Positions 8,437-16,141 of a stretch of DNA of 47,045 nucleotides are shown piece by piece. Within the stretch, counting starts at the first letter, position 1. Each line of letters opens with the position of its first letter. Location of the stretch: positions 1 through 47,045 of the forward strand of contig DATMNI010000166.1 in NCBI GenBank assembly GCA_035570275.1. Direction: 5' to 3'. A program made the position numbers and the translations under genes. The notes under the pieces were generated by a model, which made no database searches, was not told where the DNA came from, and saw only the letters and a list, made by a program, of their open reading frames with translations. Source of the DNA: DATMNI01 sp035570275. GTDB lineage: Bacteria; Acidobacteriota; Terriglobia; Bryobacterales; Bryobacteraceae.

Positions 8437-9314
8437 GCCCAAAGGCTGGGGGCCAGGGGCCCGGGGCCAGGGGCCAGGGCGCACTGCATGCGGCGCGGCG
8501 GCCGGCCTGTTCGCGGCGCCAGTTTCTGGCTTTCGGCTGGCTGCCGTTCCTGCAACCGCGGCGTATTCGCCTGGCTGGCGCAAGCTTCCGCATCGTGCGC
8601 AACGGACACGCCACGCGCCGCTACCTGCTGATCCATGGCAACGAAGAGACAGCGCGGGGGGTGCTGACCCGCCACATGGAAACCCACGAAGGCATCGCCT
8701 ACCTGGTGGAGAACCACACTCGCAACGTTACGGTGGATTCAGCCCGGGATTTAGCCCGGGATTCGGCCCGGGATTCGGCCCAGCTCGATCCGAACCGCAT
8801 GTTTTCACGGGTCGGGGCGGAGGCGAATTTGAAGCGGCTGAACCCGGGACTGGCGCCGGAGCGGCTGCAGGCGGCGCTGAACCTTCTGGACCGCGGGCGG
8901 GAGCGGTTGGTGCGCGCACTGGTTCCACCGAAAGGCGGTCTGCTGGTGGCGCTGCACAATAACTCCGAAACGTACTCGGTAATGGACGAGGTGGAGATCA
9001 GCGACCAGACTTCGCTGCGCGAGCCGGGCGACCCGCATGCCTTTTTCCTGTGCACCGACCCCATGGATTTTGCGGTGTTGAAGACGTCGCCGTACAACGT
9101 AGTGCTGCAGCAGCATGCTCCGAAGCAGGACGATGGTTCGCTCTCGCGGCTGGCCGCGGCCCGCGGCGTGCGCTATGTCAATCTGGAGGTGGGGCTGGGA
9201 AACGCGGACCGGCAACAGGAGATGATGCGGTGGCTTTCCGCGATCGGCGATCAGCCGTCAGCTTTCAGCAAAACTGCCGCGCCTTCGGCGGGCGTGCGCT
9301 GGCTTAGTTTCTAG
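8433..9314 (+). CDS. Tat-exported AstE/AspA-like (M14-type) zinc hydrolase
   Basis: A 293-residue protein whose motifs match the succinylglutamate desuccinylase/aspartoacylase branch of the M14 zinc carboxypeptidases. HGNE (H68, E71) gives two zinc ligands, DPNR (119-122) matches the DxNR substrate-binding motif, ALHNN (H175) gives the third zinc ligand, and VNLEVG (E252) matches the catalytic Glu. Near the N-terminus SRRQFLAFGW fits a twin-arginine export signal, so it probably acts outside the cytoplasm. Four in-frame copies of a 12-bp unit (8736-8783) insert a DSAR/DLAR repeat just before the DPNR motif. The last 25 residues (GDQPSAFSK) come from a dispersed repeat also seen at 26.9 kb. 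GTG at 8433 overlaps the preceding stop by 4 bases. The substrate is unknown; an acyl-amino-acid or peptide amide bond is likely from family knowledge. Confidence 0.6.
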   Translation: MSPKAGGQGPGARGQGALHAARRPACSRRQFLAFGWLPFLQPRRIRLAGASFRIVRNGHATRRYLLIHGNEETARGVLTRHMETHEGIAYLVENHTRNVTVDSARDLARDSARDSAQLDPNRMFSRVGAEANLKRLNPGLAPERLQAALNLLDRGRERLVRALVPPKGGLLVALHNNSETYSVMDEVEISDQTSLREPGDPHAFFLCTDPMDFAVLKTSPYNVVLQQHAPKQDDGSLSRLAAARGVRYVNLEVGLGNADRQQEMMRWLSAIGDQPSAFSKTAAPSAGVRWLSF

Positions 9315-9421
9315 CACGCACGGATTTGAGAATTGCGCGATCGGCTTTGTAGCACGCGGTTTCGATCGGGCTGCCGGGTTGGAAGGCTTCGTCGGGCCGG
9401 TGGTGGAACAGCGAGTTCTCG

Positions 9422-10561
9422 CTACATGAAGAGGTCTTTAACCTTTTCGAACAGTCCTTTCTCGGTGGGGCGGTTGTCCACGGGGAGCGTCTCGCGCAAC
9501 TGTTCCAGCAGTTTCCGCTGTTCGCGAGTGAGCCGGGTGGGCAACTTCACCTGGACATGAACGAAGAGATCGCCGCGGCCGGTACCGTTGAGGATGGGCA
9601 CGCCTTTGCCGCGAATGCGGAATTGCGCTCCGTTCTGCGTGCCTTCGGCAATCTTGAGCTTTTGCGGCTGCTCCATGGTGGGCATTTCAATTTCGCAGCC
9701 CAAGGCGGCCTGTGCCAGATTGAGCGGGATGGTGCAGTGCAGATCTTGCTCCTGGCGGTCGAAGAAGGCGTGGGGCCTTACTTTCAGGAAGACGTAGAGA
9801 TCGCCGGGAGGACCGCCCTGCGCGCCAGGTTGGCCTTCGGCGGAGAGGCGCATGCGGTTGCCATCGGCCACGCCTGCCGGGATGTTCACCTTGAGCTTGC
9901 GCTGCACCTGGCGGTAGCCCTGACCGCGGCACTCGCTGCATGGATTACGGATAACCCGCCCGGTGCCGGTGCAGGTGCTGCAGGTGCGCCGGATGGACAG
10001 GAAGCTCTGCTGGTACATAACCTCGCCGCGGCCTTTGCATGTGGGACAAGTGCTGGGTCCGGTGCCGGGCTCGGAGCCCGAAGCCCGGCAGCGTTCGCAG
10101 GCCTCCATGCGCGGCACCTGGATTTCGGCGCTCAGGCCGAATACGGCATCTTCGAAGCTGATTTCCAGATCGTAGCGGACATCCTCACCACGCTGCGCGC
10201 GGCTGCGCTTGCGTCCGCCGCCACCGCCGCCGCCGAAGAGATCGCCAAACCCGAAGAAATCGCCGAGGATATCGCCGAAATCGGCGAACTGATCGGAGTT
10301 GAATCCGGGCGGACCGCCGGCCGCGCCTTGCAGGCCCGCGTGGCCAAAGCGGTCGTAAGTGGCGCGCTTCTGGGCATCGCTCAGCACGCTGTAGGCTTCG
10401 GAGGCTTCCTTGAATTTCTCTTCGGCGTTGGGATCGTCGGGATTGCGGTCGGGATGAAACCGCTTGGCCAACTCGCGGTAAGCCCCTTTGATTTCCGGGT
10501 CGCCGGCATCCTTACCGAGACCGAGCACTTCGTAATAATCTCTTTTCGCCACGGGATTCAC
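9422..10561 (-). CDS. dnaJ: Chaperone protein DnaJ
   Basis: A 379-residue class I Hsp40 co-chaperone that stimulates DnaK ATPase and binds unfolded clients. The J domain contains HPD (residues 36-38). A Gly/Phe-rich linker follows (FFGFGDLFGGGGGGG), then four zinc-finger CxxC repeats (CERC, CPTC, CSTC, CSEC) and the C-terminal substrate-binding domains. The first repeat reads CERCRASG rather than CxxCxGxG, a mild variation. It starts with GTG four bases after the grpE stop, so the two are in one transcription unit with hrcA. dnaK is not in the window. Confidence 0.97.
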   Translation of the reverse strand: MNPVAKRDYYEVLGLGKDAGDPEIKGAYRELAKRFHPDRNPDDPNAEEKFKEASEAYSVLSDAQKRATYDRFGHAGLQGAAGGPPGFNSDQFADFGDILGDFFGFGDLFGGGGGGGRKRSRAQRGEDVRYDLEISFEDAVFGLSAEIQVPRMEACERCRASGSEPGTGPSTCPTCKGRGEVMYQQSFLSIRRTCSTCTGTGRVIRNPCSECRGQGYRQVQRKLKVNIPAGVADGNRMRLSAEGQPGAQGGPPGDLYVFLKVRPHAFFDRQEQDLHCTIPLNLAQAALGCEIEMPTMEQPQKLKIAEGTQNGAQFRIRGKGVPILNGTGRGDLFVHVQVKLPTRLTREQRKLLEQLRETLPVDNRPTEKGLFEKVKDLFM

Positions 10562-10565
10562 TGCG

Positions 10566-11096
10566 TTACGGCTTCACTGCTACTCTTACCATCGCGGGGC
10601 GGAGGAGCTTTCCTTTGAAATTATAGCCTCGCTGAAACTCGCCCAAAATGGTCTGATCTTCCGCCCCTTCGGTCTGTACGCGCTCCACGGCCTGGTGCAG
10701 GTTCGGGTTAAACCGGCTTCCCACCGTTTCGATGGGTTCAAGCCCTATCTTCTTCAGGGTCTCGGCCATGCGCTGATAAATCAACTCGACGCCTTTGGCA
10801 AAGTTCCGGTCGGCGGTCTCCACTTTCAGGGCGCGCTCCAGATCGTCCATGATGGGGAGCAGATCCTTTACCAAGTCCATAGCGGCGAACTGGAGATAAT
10901 CCGATTTGTCGCTCTCGGCGCGGCGGCGCAGGTTGTGGAATTCGGCGCGGGAGCGGAGCAGGCGGTCCTCGAACTCAGCCTTTTCCGCGGCAAGCTTGTC
11001 GCGCTCGGCGGTGAGGCAGGCTAACTGGCTTTCGACATCGAATGCCGTCTCTTCAGACCAGTCAGGGAGGTTCTCTTCAGGCTTCTGGGTGTCCAC
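10566..11096 (-). CDS. grpE: Nucleotide exchange factor GrpE
   Basis: A 176-residue cytoplasmic exchange factor for DnaK. The long N-terminal helix is visible (ERDKLAAEKAEFEDRLLRSRAEFHN), followed by the conserved LLPIMDDLERAL and the C-terminal beta domain with GSRFNPNLHQAVERV. Length and motifs are typical. It lies between hrcA (68 bp upstream) and dnaJ (4 bp downstream), all on the minus strand, which indicates one heat-shock operon. The hrcA-grpE gap contains a near-perfect repeat of GCGAGTTGGCAG. Confidence 0.96.
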   Translation of the reverse strand: MDTQKPEENLPDWSEETAFDVESQLACLTAERDKLAAEKAEFEDRLLRSRAEFHNLRRRAESDKSDYLQFAAMDLVKDLLPIMDDLERALKVETADRNFAKGVELIYQRMAETLKKIGLEPIETVGSRFNPNLHQAVERVQTEGAEDQTILGEFQRGYNFKGKLLRPAMVRVAVKP

Positions 11097-11164
11097 TGAT
11101 ACCAGTTTAGCAAATGGGTCAAAATTGCGAGTTGGCAGTGCGAGTTGGCAGGGGCGAACTGGCG

Positions 11165-12202
11165 TTAAAACTGCGAGTTCTCGAGGGCCCTGCCGGTCTG
11201 GAGCACGGCCGCGATGGCGCGGTCGTAATTCATGCGCATGGGGCCTAAGACGGCCACTTTGCCGGGCAGGCCGCTGGCCATCCGAACGGTCATGCCGATC
11301 AAGGCCAGACCTTTCATGGCCGGGTGCGCCTGTTCCAACCCAACGTGCACCTCCAATTCGCCTAGCGGCTGTTCCAGGAAGCGGTCCAGAAGCTCGATCA
11401 AACGCTGCTTTTCTTCGAGCGCGTGGAACAACTCGCGCATTTTCTCGCGCGTGAGGTGGAGGTCAAGGCCGAGGAGATTGGAAGCGCCTTCCATGTGCAC
11501 TTCGGGCGACGTGTCGGCTTCCAGCAAGCCTTTGGAATAGAGCAACTGGAGTTTGCGCAGCACGGCGTGGTACCGTTCGCGCTCTTCCTCCAGCCGGCGC
11601 AGCAACTCGCGGCGCGCGTGGCCCAGTTGCCATCCCCGGAAGTTGTGGTTGACGTAATTCCGGACGGAGACCAGTTCCTCCGGCGAGACCGGTTCATCGA
11701 GCGCAACGACGCGGTTGCGGACCATGCGGTCGCGCGTGACTACGATCATGAGGAGGCGGTTGGCAGCCAGGGGCACCAGTTCGATCTGGTCCAGTTCCTG
11801 GGCCAGCGCCGGCATGGCTGCGGCGATGCCCACGTGGTGGGTCAGTTCCATCAGGATGAAACTGGAGCGCTCAACCCGCGCGCCCACGGTGTCCAAGCCG
11901 TTGAATTCGTTGCTCAGGCGGTCGGATTCGCCGGCGGCGATCCGGTTGACGGTAACGGTGCTGGCGTAGTATCGGAAGGCCTTCTCGGTGGGGACACGGC
12001 CGGCGGAGGTGTGCGGCTGCGAGAGATATCCTTCGTCGGCGAGATCGGCCATCACGTTTCGAATGGAAGCCGGACTGAGCGTGTTATTCCGCCCTTTCGA
12101 AATGGTCCGCGAACCGACTGGTTCGCCGGTTTCGATATACGCCCGGACGATAGAACTAAGAATTTCCGAATGTCGCGACTTCAGCGGCGAGTCCGTTTTC
12201 AT
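11165..12202 (-). CDS. hrcA: Heat-inducible transcription repressor HrcA
   Basis: A 345-residue repressor with an N-terminal winged helix (LSSIVRAYIETGEPVGSRTI, ASIRNVMADLADEGYL; about 12-60), a central dimerisation region and a C-terminal GAF-like domain ending MNYDRAIAAVLQTG. Family members bind CIRCE operators (TTAGCACTC-N9-GAGTGCTAA) upstream of groES/groEL, dnaK or their own operon. I looked for CIRCE in the 12203-12402 gap and saw none, so this operon may be controlled by other means or by a diverged site. A good sigma-70-like promoter lies upstream (12232-12260). Confidence 0.95.
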   Translation of the reverse strand: MKTDSPLKSRHSEILSSIVRAYIETGEPVGSRTISKGRNNTLSPASIRNVMADLADEGYLSQPHTSAGRVPTEKAFRYYASTVTVNRIAAGESDRLSNEFNGLDTVGARVERSSFILMELTHHVGIAAAMPALAQELDQIELVPLAANRLLMIVVTRDRMVRNRVVALDEPVSPEELVSVRNYVNHNFRGWQLGHARRELLRRLEEERERYHAVLRKLQLLYSKGLLEADTSPEVHMEGASNLLGLDLHLTREKMRELFHALEEKQRLIELLDRFLEQPLGELEVHVGLEQAHPAMKGLALIGMTVRMASGLPGKVAVLGPMRMNYDRAIAAVLQTGRALENSQF

Positions 12203-12231
12203 AAAGGCCCCAGGTACACACCCTAACCACC

Positions 12232-12260
12232 ATTCTAGTCGGTTGAAAGTAAAGGGTCAA
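12232..12260 (-). promoter_or_regulatory. Sigma-70-like promoter of hrcA-grpE-dnaJ
   Basis: On the minus strand TTGACC (12255-12260) is separated by exactly 17 bases from TAGAAT (12232-12237). Each box has one mismatch to the consensus. Transcription would start near 12225, about 20 bases before the hrcA ATG. This is a pattern match by eye, not an experiment. Confidence 0.6.
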
Positions 12261-12402
12261 TCATTATACTTTATGGGGGCGATAATTTGGACCATGGCGT
12301 GCGCGGGAAAACAGGGTCGAAGGCCGGCGGCGAGGCCAGGGCGGACCACGGTATCGGTCGACAATACCGAGCCGGGGCCGCACGGTATACTCATAGTTTC
12401 CC

Positions 12403-14331
12403 GTGTTCCATTCCATTGAAAAACAGGTTTCGAGCGCCTTCCATGGGCACATTCAGGCACGCTACGGCGTGGATCTACAGGTGAACGTGGAACAGCCGCG
12501 GCAGAGCGATTTCGGCGAAATGGCGGTGCCGGCGGCGTTTCAACTGGCCAAGCAGTTGCGGCAGTCGCCGAAAAAGATTGCGGCCGAACTGGTAGACGAG
12601 GTCGGCCCCATTCCGGGGGTGGCGGCTCTGGAAGTGGCCGGCAACGGCTATATCAACATCCGGCTGGACCGCGGAGCTTACGCCGCGGCCCTGTTGCGCG
12701 GCGAGCCGGAACCGGTCCAGGACAGGGACGAGAAGACCATCGTCGAACACACTAACATCAACCCCAATAAGGCGGCGCACATCGGCCACCTGCGGAACGC
12801 GACCCTGGGCGACACGTTCGTTCGCATGTTGCGAGCCCGGGGGCAGCGGGTGGAGGTGCAGAATTACATCGACAACACCGGCGTCCAGGTGGCGGACGTG
12901 GTGGTGGGTTTCCACTACCTGGAGCACCAGACGTCCGCCGATGTGAAGGCGCTTCTGGCCGACCCGGCGGTGCGCTTCGACTATTACTGCTGGGACCTTT
13001 ACGCGCGCACCTCCAACTACTATAAAGACCACCCGGAAGCGCTGGCGTGGCGGAGCGCCACGCTGCACGCCATCGAAGCGGGCGAGGGCGACGTGGCTGC
13101 ATTGGCGCACCTGGTGGCCGACGCCATTGTCGAGGCGCATCTGGCGACCATGCTGCGGCTGGACGTGGAGTACGACGTGCTGCCGCGGGAGAGCGAGATT
13201 CTGCATCTGCAGTTCTGGGCGTCGGCTTTCGCACTGCTCAAAGAGCGGAAGGCCATCTACTTCGAAACCGAGGGGAAGAACGCCGGCTGCTGGGTGATGC
13301 CGGGCCTTTCCGAGGAAGGCAAGGTGATTGTGCGGTCGGACGGGACCGTGACCTACGTGGGCAAGGACATTGCCTACCAGCTCTGGAAGTTTGGGCTGCT
13401 CGGCAAGGATTTTTACTATCGCCCGCTCAAGACCTATCAGGACGGGCGGGTGCTATACGTGACGACTGACCAGGCGGTGGCGAGCGGGCAGCAGTTTGGG
13501 CACGCGACGCGGGTTTACAACGTGATCGACACGCGCCAATCGTATTTGCAGGACGTGGTGGTGGCGGGTCTGCGCGGGTTGGGCTACGAGAAGCAGGCCG
13601 GACAATCGGTTCATTTTTCGTACGAGATGGTGGCGCTGTCGCCGCGCTGCTGCGCCGATCTGGGCATACCGCTTTCCGAAGAAGACCAGAAGAAACCATA
13701 CGTGGAAGTCTCCGGGCGCAAGGGACTGGGCGTGAAGGCCGACGATTTGCTGGATGAGTTGATCGCCAAGGCGCTGGTCGAAGTGGTTTCCCGCCATGCG
13801 GAGAACTCGGACGAAGAGAACCGGCGCGTGGCTTCGCAGATTGCGGTGGCGGCGCTGCGCTATTTCCTGCTGAAGTACACCCGCAACACGGTGATCGCCT
13901 TCGACTTGCAGGAGGCGTTGAGCTTCGAGGGGGAGACCGGGCCCTACGTGCAGTACTCGGCCGTGCGGGCGCGCAACATTTTGCGGAAGCTGGAGGAAAA
14001 GGGCGAGAAGATCCCCGATTTTGGGGCGGAGCTGAGTCCCGAAGCCATGGCGCGCCAAGTGCAGTTCGAAGACTTCTGGCAAGTGTTGCTGGCGGCTTCG
14101 AAGGCCGATTGGGCCGTGGAGAATGCCGTGGCAGCCGGCGAACCCGCCCATGTGGCGCGATATGCGTTCCAACTGGCGCAGGCGTTCAGCAATTTCTACC
14201 AGAAGTACAGCATTATCCACGAGGCAAACCGCGAGAAGAAGGTTTTCCTGCTGTGGATGACGGACTTCTTCGGCCGCCAGTTGGAGCGTACGGCGGGCGT
14301 ATTGGGAATTCAGATTCCAGAGTATATGTAG
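12403..14331 (+). CDS. argS: Arginyl-tRNA synthetase
   Basis: A 642-residue class I synthetase charging tRNA-Arg. The N-terminal additional domain (about 1-105) is followed by the HIGH signature in AAHIGHLRNATLGD (H126-H129), Rossmann-fold catalytic segments and the C-terminal anticodon-binding helices (TRNTVIAFDLQEALSFEGE, GPYVQYSAVRARNILRKL). The KMSK position reads SGRKGLGVKADDLL, the relaxed form usual for ArgRS. GTG 12403 starts MFHSIEKQV, the usual beginning. It is divergent from hrcA. A TATACT hexamer at 12386-12391 is a possible -10 box very close to the start. Confidence 0.95.
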   Translation: MFHSIEKQVSSAFHGHIQARYGVDLQVNVEQPRQSDFGEMAVPAAFQLAKQLRQSPKKIAAELVDEVGPIPGVAALEVAGNGYINIRLDRGAYAAALLRGEPEPVQDRDEKTIVEHTNINPNKAAHIGHLRNATLGDTFVRMLRARGQRVEVQNYIDNTGVQVADVVVGFHYLEHQTSADVKALLADPAVRFDYYCWDLYARTSNYYKDHPEALAWRSATLHAIEAGEGDVAALAHLVADAIVEAHLATMLRLDVEYDVLPRESEILHLQFWASAFALLKERKAIYFETEGKNAGCWVMPGLSEEGKVIVRSDGTVTYVGKDIAYQLWKFGLLGKDFYYRPLKTYQDGRVLYVTTDQAVASGQQFGHATRVYNVIDTRQSYLQDVVVAGLRGLGYEKQAGQSVHFSYEMVALSPRCCADLGIPLSEEDQKKPYVEVSGRKGLGVKADDLLDELIAKALVEVVSRHAENSDEENRRVASQIAVAALRYFLLKYTRNTVIAFDLQEALSFEGETGPYVQYSAVRARNILRKLEEKGEKIPDFGAELSPEAMARQVQFEDFWQVLLAASKADWAVENAVAAGEPAHVARYAFQLAQAFSNFYQKYSIIHEANREKKVFLLWMTDFFGRQLERTAGVLGIQIPEYM

Positions 14332-14746
14332 GGCAATTAAATATCTACTAAGACGCTGCATTCCAATCTCCGGATCCCGCGCGCCGCCGCCGTGGATCAC
14401 GGGCCGGGCCACGACGCGCGGCTCGCCGCGGCCGCAAGAGGCTGCGCCGGTCCTCAAGGTGACGTCGCGCGCGCTTGGCACCGGATAGCGAATGCCGATC
14501 GTTCGACATGAATAAGGGGGAGCCTCAGCCTGCCGGACCCCGGCGGACCTGATTCGGCCGCCGATGATGCAATGGGTGCTGGCAACAATATTCTTCGGTG
14601 CGGGTCCAGCAGGTCCAGGCAGGTTCAGTCTCGGCGCCGCGGAGCACGCAATGGACGCCGGCAATTGGCGCAAGACCATGGCACCCTTTTATGAGCGCCG
14701 TGCCGGCGCCCAACCGACGGAAAGCCGCTCAGCGGCCGAGCGAGGG
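14332..14746. other. 415-bp gap without a convincing gene
   Basis: The open frames here are low-complexity and biased to Pro, Gly and Arg. A plus-strand frame ending ...AAPVLKVTSRALGTG at 14494 looks like the tail of a decayed gene but I cannot identify it. The GC content is high, in contrast to the amidase island that follows. Confidence 0.4.
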
Positions 14747-15250
14747 TCAGGTTTGGGTGCTCGTCTTGGGTGTCCAGAATTCGACATCATCAAACTTGTC
14801 GTCTGATCCCCAAGGATCCCATACCGTCTTGTCGCCGCGACTCTGGGCGCCGGGCCATGAACCCATCGAGGTCGACATACACCTCGCGTAAATCCCTGTG
14901 GCGGTCAAGATAAGGTTCTTGTTGCCCTTCTTCCAGAAATAAGAATAGCCGCCGTTTCCCTTCTTGTCCCCTGGATAGATGACGATCACATGCCCGTTGG
15001 GAGAAGCGTTAGCCCCGCCTACCACCACAACTCCTTGATTAGCAAGTTCGTATCCTTTGTCCAAACTCACTTTTGTCCAATTGACGGCCATGTTATCAAT
15101 TAGCTTGTTTGCCTGGCGAAAGGGCTCGTCCGGGTTGACGATCGCCTTTACCACGTCCCAAACCGCGTTACTGCAGGACGAAGCGTTGTTGTCATACGCG
15201 GTGTCACAGGCAGTTTTGAGCTTTTGAGCCGCTGCACTCAGTTCAACCAT
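14747..15250 (-). CDS. Putative cysteine amidase of the CHAP/NlpC-P60 type (effector-like)
   Basis: A 167-residue protein with no signal peptide. SSCSNAVWDVV carries a Cys at the start of a helix (C26), and SPNGHVIVIYPG carries a His at the start of a beta strand (H87). This is the Cys-then-His arrangement of papain-like peptidoglycan amidases, and the intervening segment (ANKLIDNM, W, ELANQGVVVVGG) matches the layout of small secreted amidase toxins such as the Tae families. The family call rests on this pattern, not on an alignment. It begins directly on the stop codon of the upstream secreted protein (TAAATG), with GGAGAAGAAG as ribosome site. It is less GC-rich than the flanks, suggesting transfer. 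No secretion system is in the window. Confidence 0.5.
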   Translation of the reverse strand: MVELSAAAQKLKTACDTAYDNNASSCSNAVWDVVKAIVNPDEPFRQANKLIDNMAVNWTKVSLDKGYELANQGVVVVGGANASPNGHVIVIYPGDKKGNGGYSYFWKKGNKNLILTATGIYARCMSTSMGSWPGAQSRGDKTVWDPWGSDDKFDDVEFWTPKTSTQT

Positions 15251-15781
15251 TTACTTCTTCTCCTGCTTAGGTTCGGGTTGAAATTCGGCCCTCTGTCGGT
15301 CCCACACCAAGGGCCGCAACCTGCGGTCACCACCGGCAGCCGGATCTTTCAAGAATAGTTCGACTCGTGCTGGAAAGCCGGCTTGCCAGTCCGAGAACGT
15401 GACCTGCAATTCAGTTGGGGGATCGTCCGGGAAATTATAGGGGAGTCTCCCCAGCACTTTGCCGGTTGGCGAAAAAAGAATGGGCCGCGGCATCTTTACC
15501 TGTGGTACCCCATCTCCGGGTTGATCTTTATAATAGTCCGCGGCGAAGACGGAAACCAACAGTATTGCAGGCTTCGTCCCGACTTGTTCGATCGGACAAG
15601 CCCGCACGTAACGGTAAAGGGGCGTCCATTCCGCCGGCAACCAAAGCTTCTGTTGCTGCGACACGGCGGTGCAGGAATTCGGATTTACGGTCACTCGCGC
15701 GGGTTCGCAGGCAGCGGTCCCCGCGCACAGCAACTGCAAAGCCAGAAGGATACCCATTTTCCGAGCCCTTCGCAAAACCAT
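15251..15781 (-). CDS. Secreted protein of unknown function, partner of the amidase
   Basis: About 176 residues from ATG 15781. MVLRRARK forms a positively charged n-region and MGILLALQLLCAGTAA the hydrophobic core, so this is a signal peptide with cleavage near AAC. An ATG at 15757 is an alternative but would remove the charged n-region; the frame is open back to 15925 without signal-like sequence. The mature part begins CEPARVTVNPNSC and contains three early cysteines and a Pro-rich middle. I recognise no family. Being periplasmic and fused in one operon with a leaderless (signal-free) amidase, it could protect against that enzyme, but a plain secreted protein is also possible. Immunity genes usually follow the effector; here the order is reversed. 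Confidence 0.55.
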   Translation of the reverse strand: MVLRRARKMGILLALQLLCAGTAACEPARVTVNPNSCTAVSQQQKLWLPAEWTPLYRYVRACPIEQVGTKPAILLVSVFAADYYKDQPGDGVPQVKMPRPILFSPTGKVLGRLPYNFPDDPPTELQVTFSDWQAGFPARVELFLKDPAAGGDRRLRPLVWDRQRAEFQPEPKQEKK

Positions 15782-15787
15782 ACGCTT

Positions 15788-15793
15788 ATTATA
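15788..15793 (-). promoter_or_regulatory. TATAAT -10 element placed for a leaderless transcript
   Basis: On the minus strand a perfect TATAAT ends 6 bases before the ATG at 15781. A -10 box this close would start transcription at or next to the ATG, giving a leaderless mRNA; no ribosome site precedes this ATG, which fits. A weak TAGACA lies 19 bases upstream of it. Confidence 0.4.
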
Positions 15794-16141
15794 CTCGGGC
15801 TCATTTGTACTGTGTCTACCGCAAATCCGTACGATCCGAAAACTGGATCTGATTGATCCTAAGAACGACAGTAAGCCAACTGCCGTTTTTAGGTTTAACT
15901 CAGAAGAAGGCCGGCAAGTTGCCACCGACGTTTGCCAGGGACCGCGCAGGCCGACAAGGAGCAGGCAAAGGACTAACCCAACTTCCGCCCAAGTGCGTAA
16001 GTTGGACTAATTGGATTGTATTGCACACCTTCCCGGGTGAAGTGAATGGCCTTCAGTTCCTTGAGAGGAATGAAACACGGGCCGCGCAACTTCCAAAAAA
16101 AAGCGTCGTGGTGATGCGCCTAGCGTATGTATTGCCGCGGC
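15794..16141. other. Gap between amidase operon and motB, no gene seen
   Basis: About 350 bp between the start of the secreted partner gene and the end of motB. The frames on both strands are short or simply extend the neighbouring gene upstream. A long A-run and moderate GC content are the only notable points. Confidence 0.5.

Noticed and set aside
9557..10618. 353-codon plus-strand frame antisense to dnaJ
   Set aside because: dnaJ has all zinc-finger and J-domain motifs; the antisense translation is Ala-rich without motifs.
11120..11150. Short repeat GCGAGTTGGCAG between hrcA and grpE
   Set aside because: Only two adjacent copies and no matching structure; treated as a minor local duplication.
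12203..12402. CIRCE operator search upstream of hrcA
   Set aside because: No TTAGCACTC-N9-GAGTGCTAA or near match was visible.
13453..14679. 408-codon frame antisense to argS, extending into the 14.4-kb gap
   Set aside because: No start signals or recognisable domains; argS is unambiguous. The gap portion also shows nothing definite.
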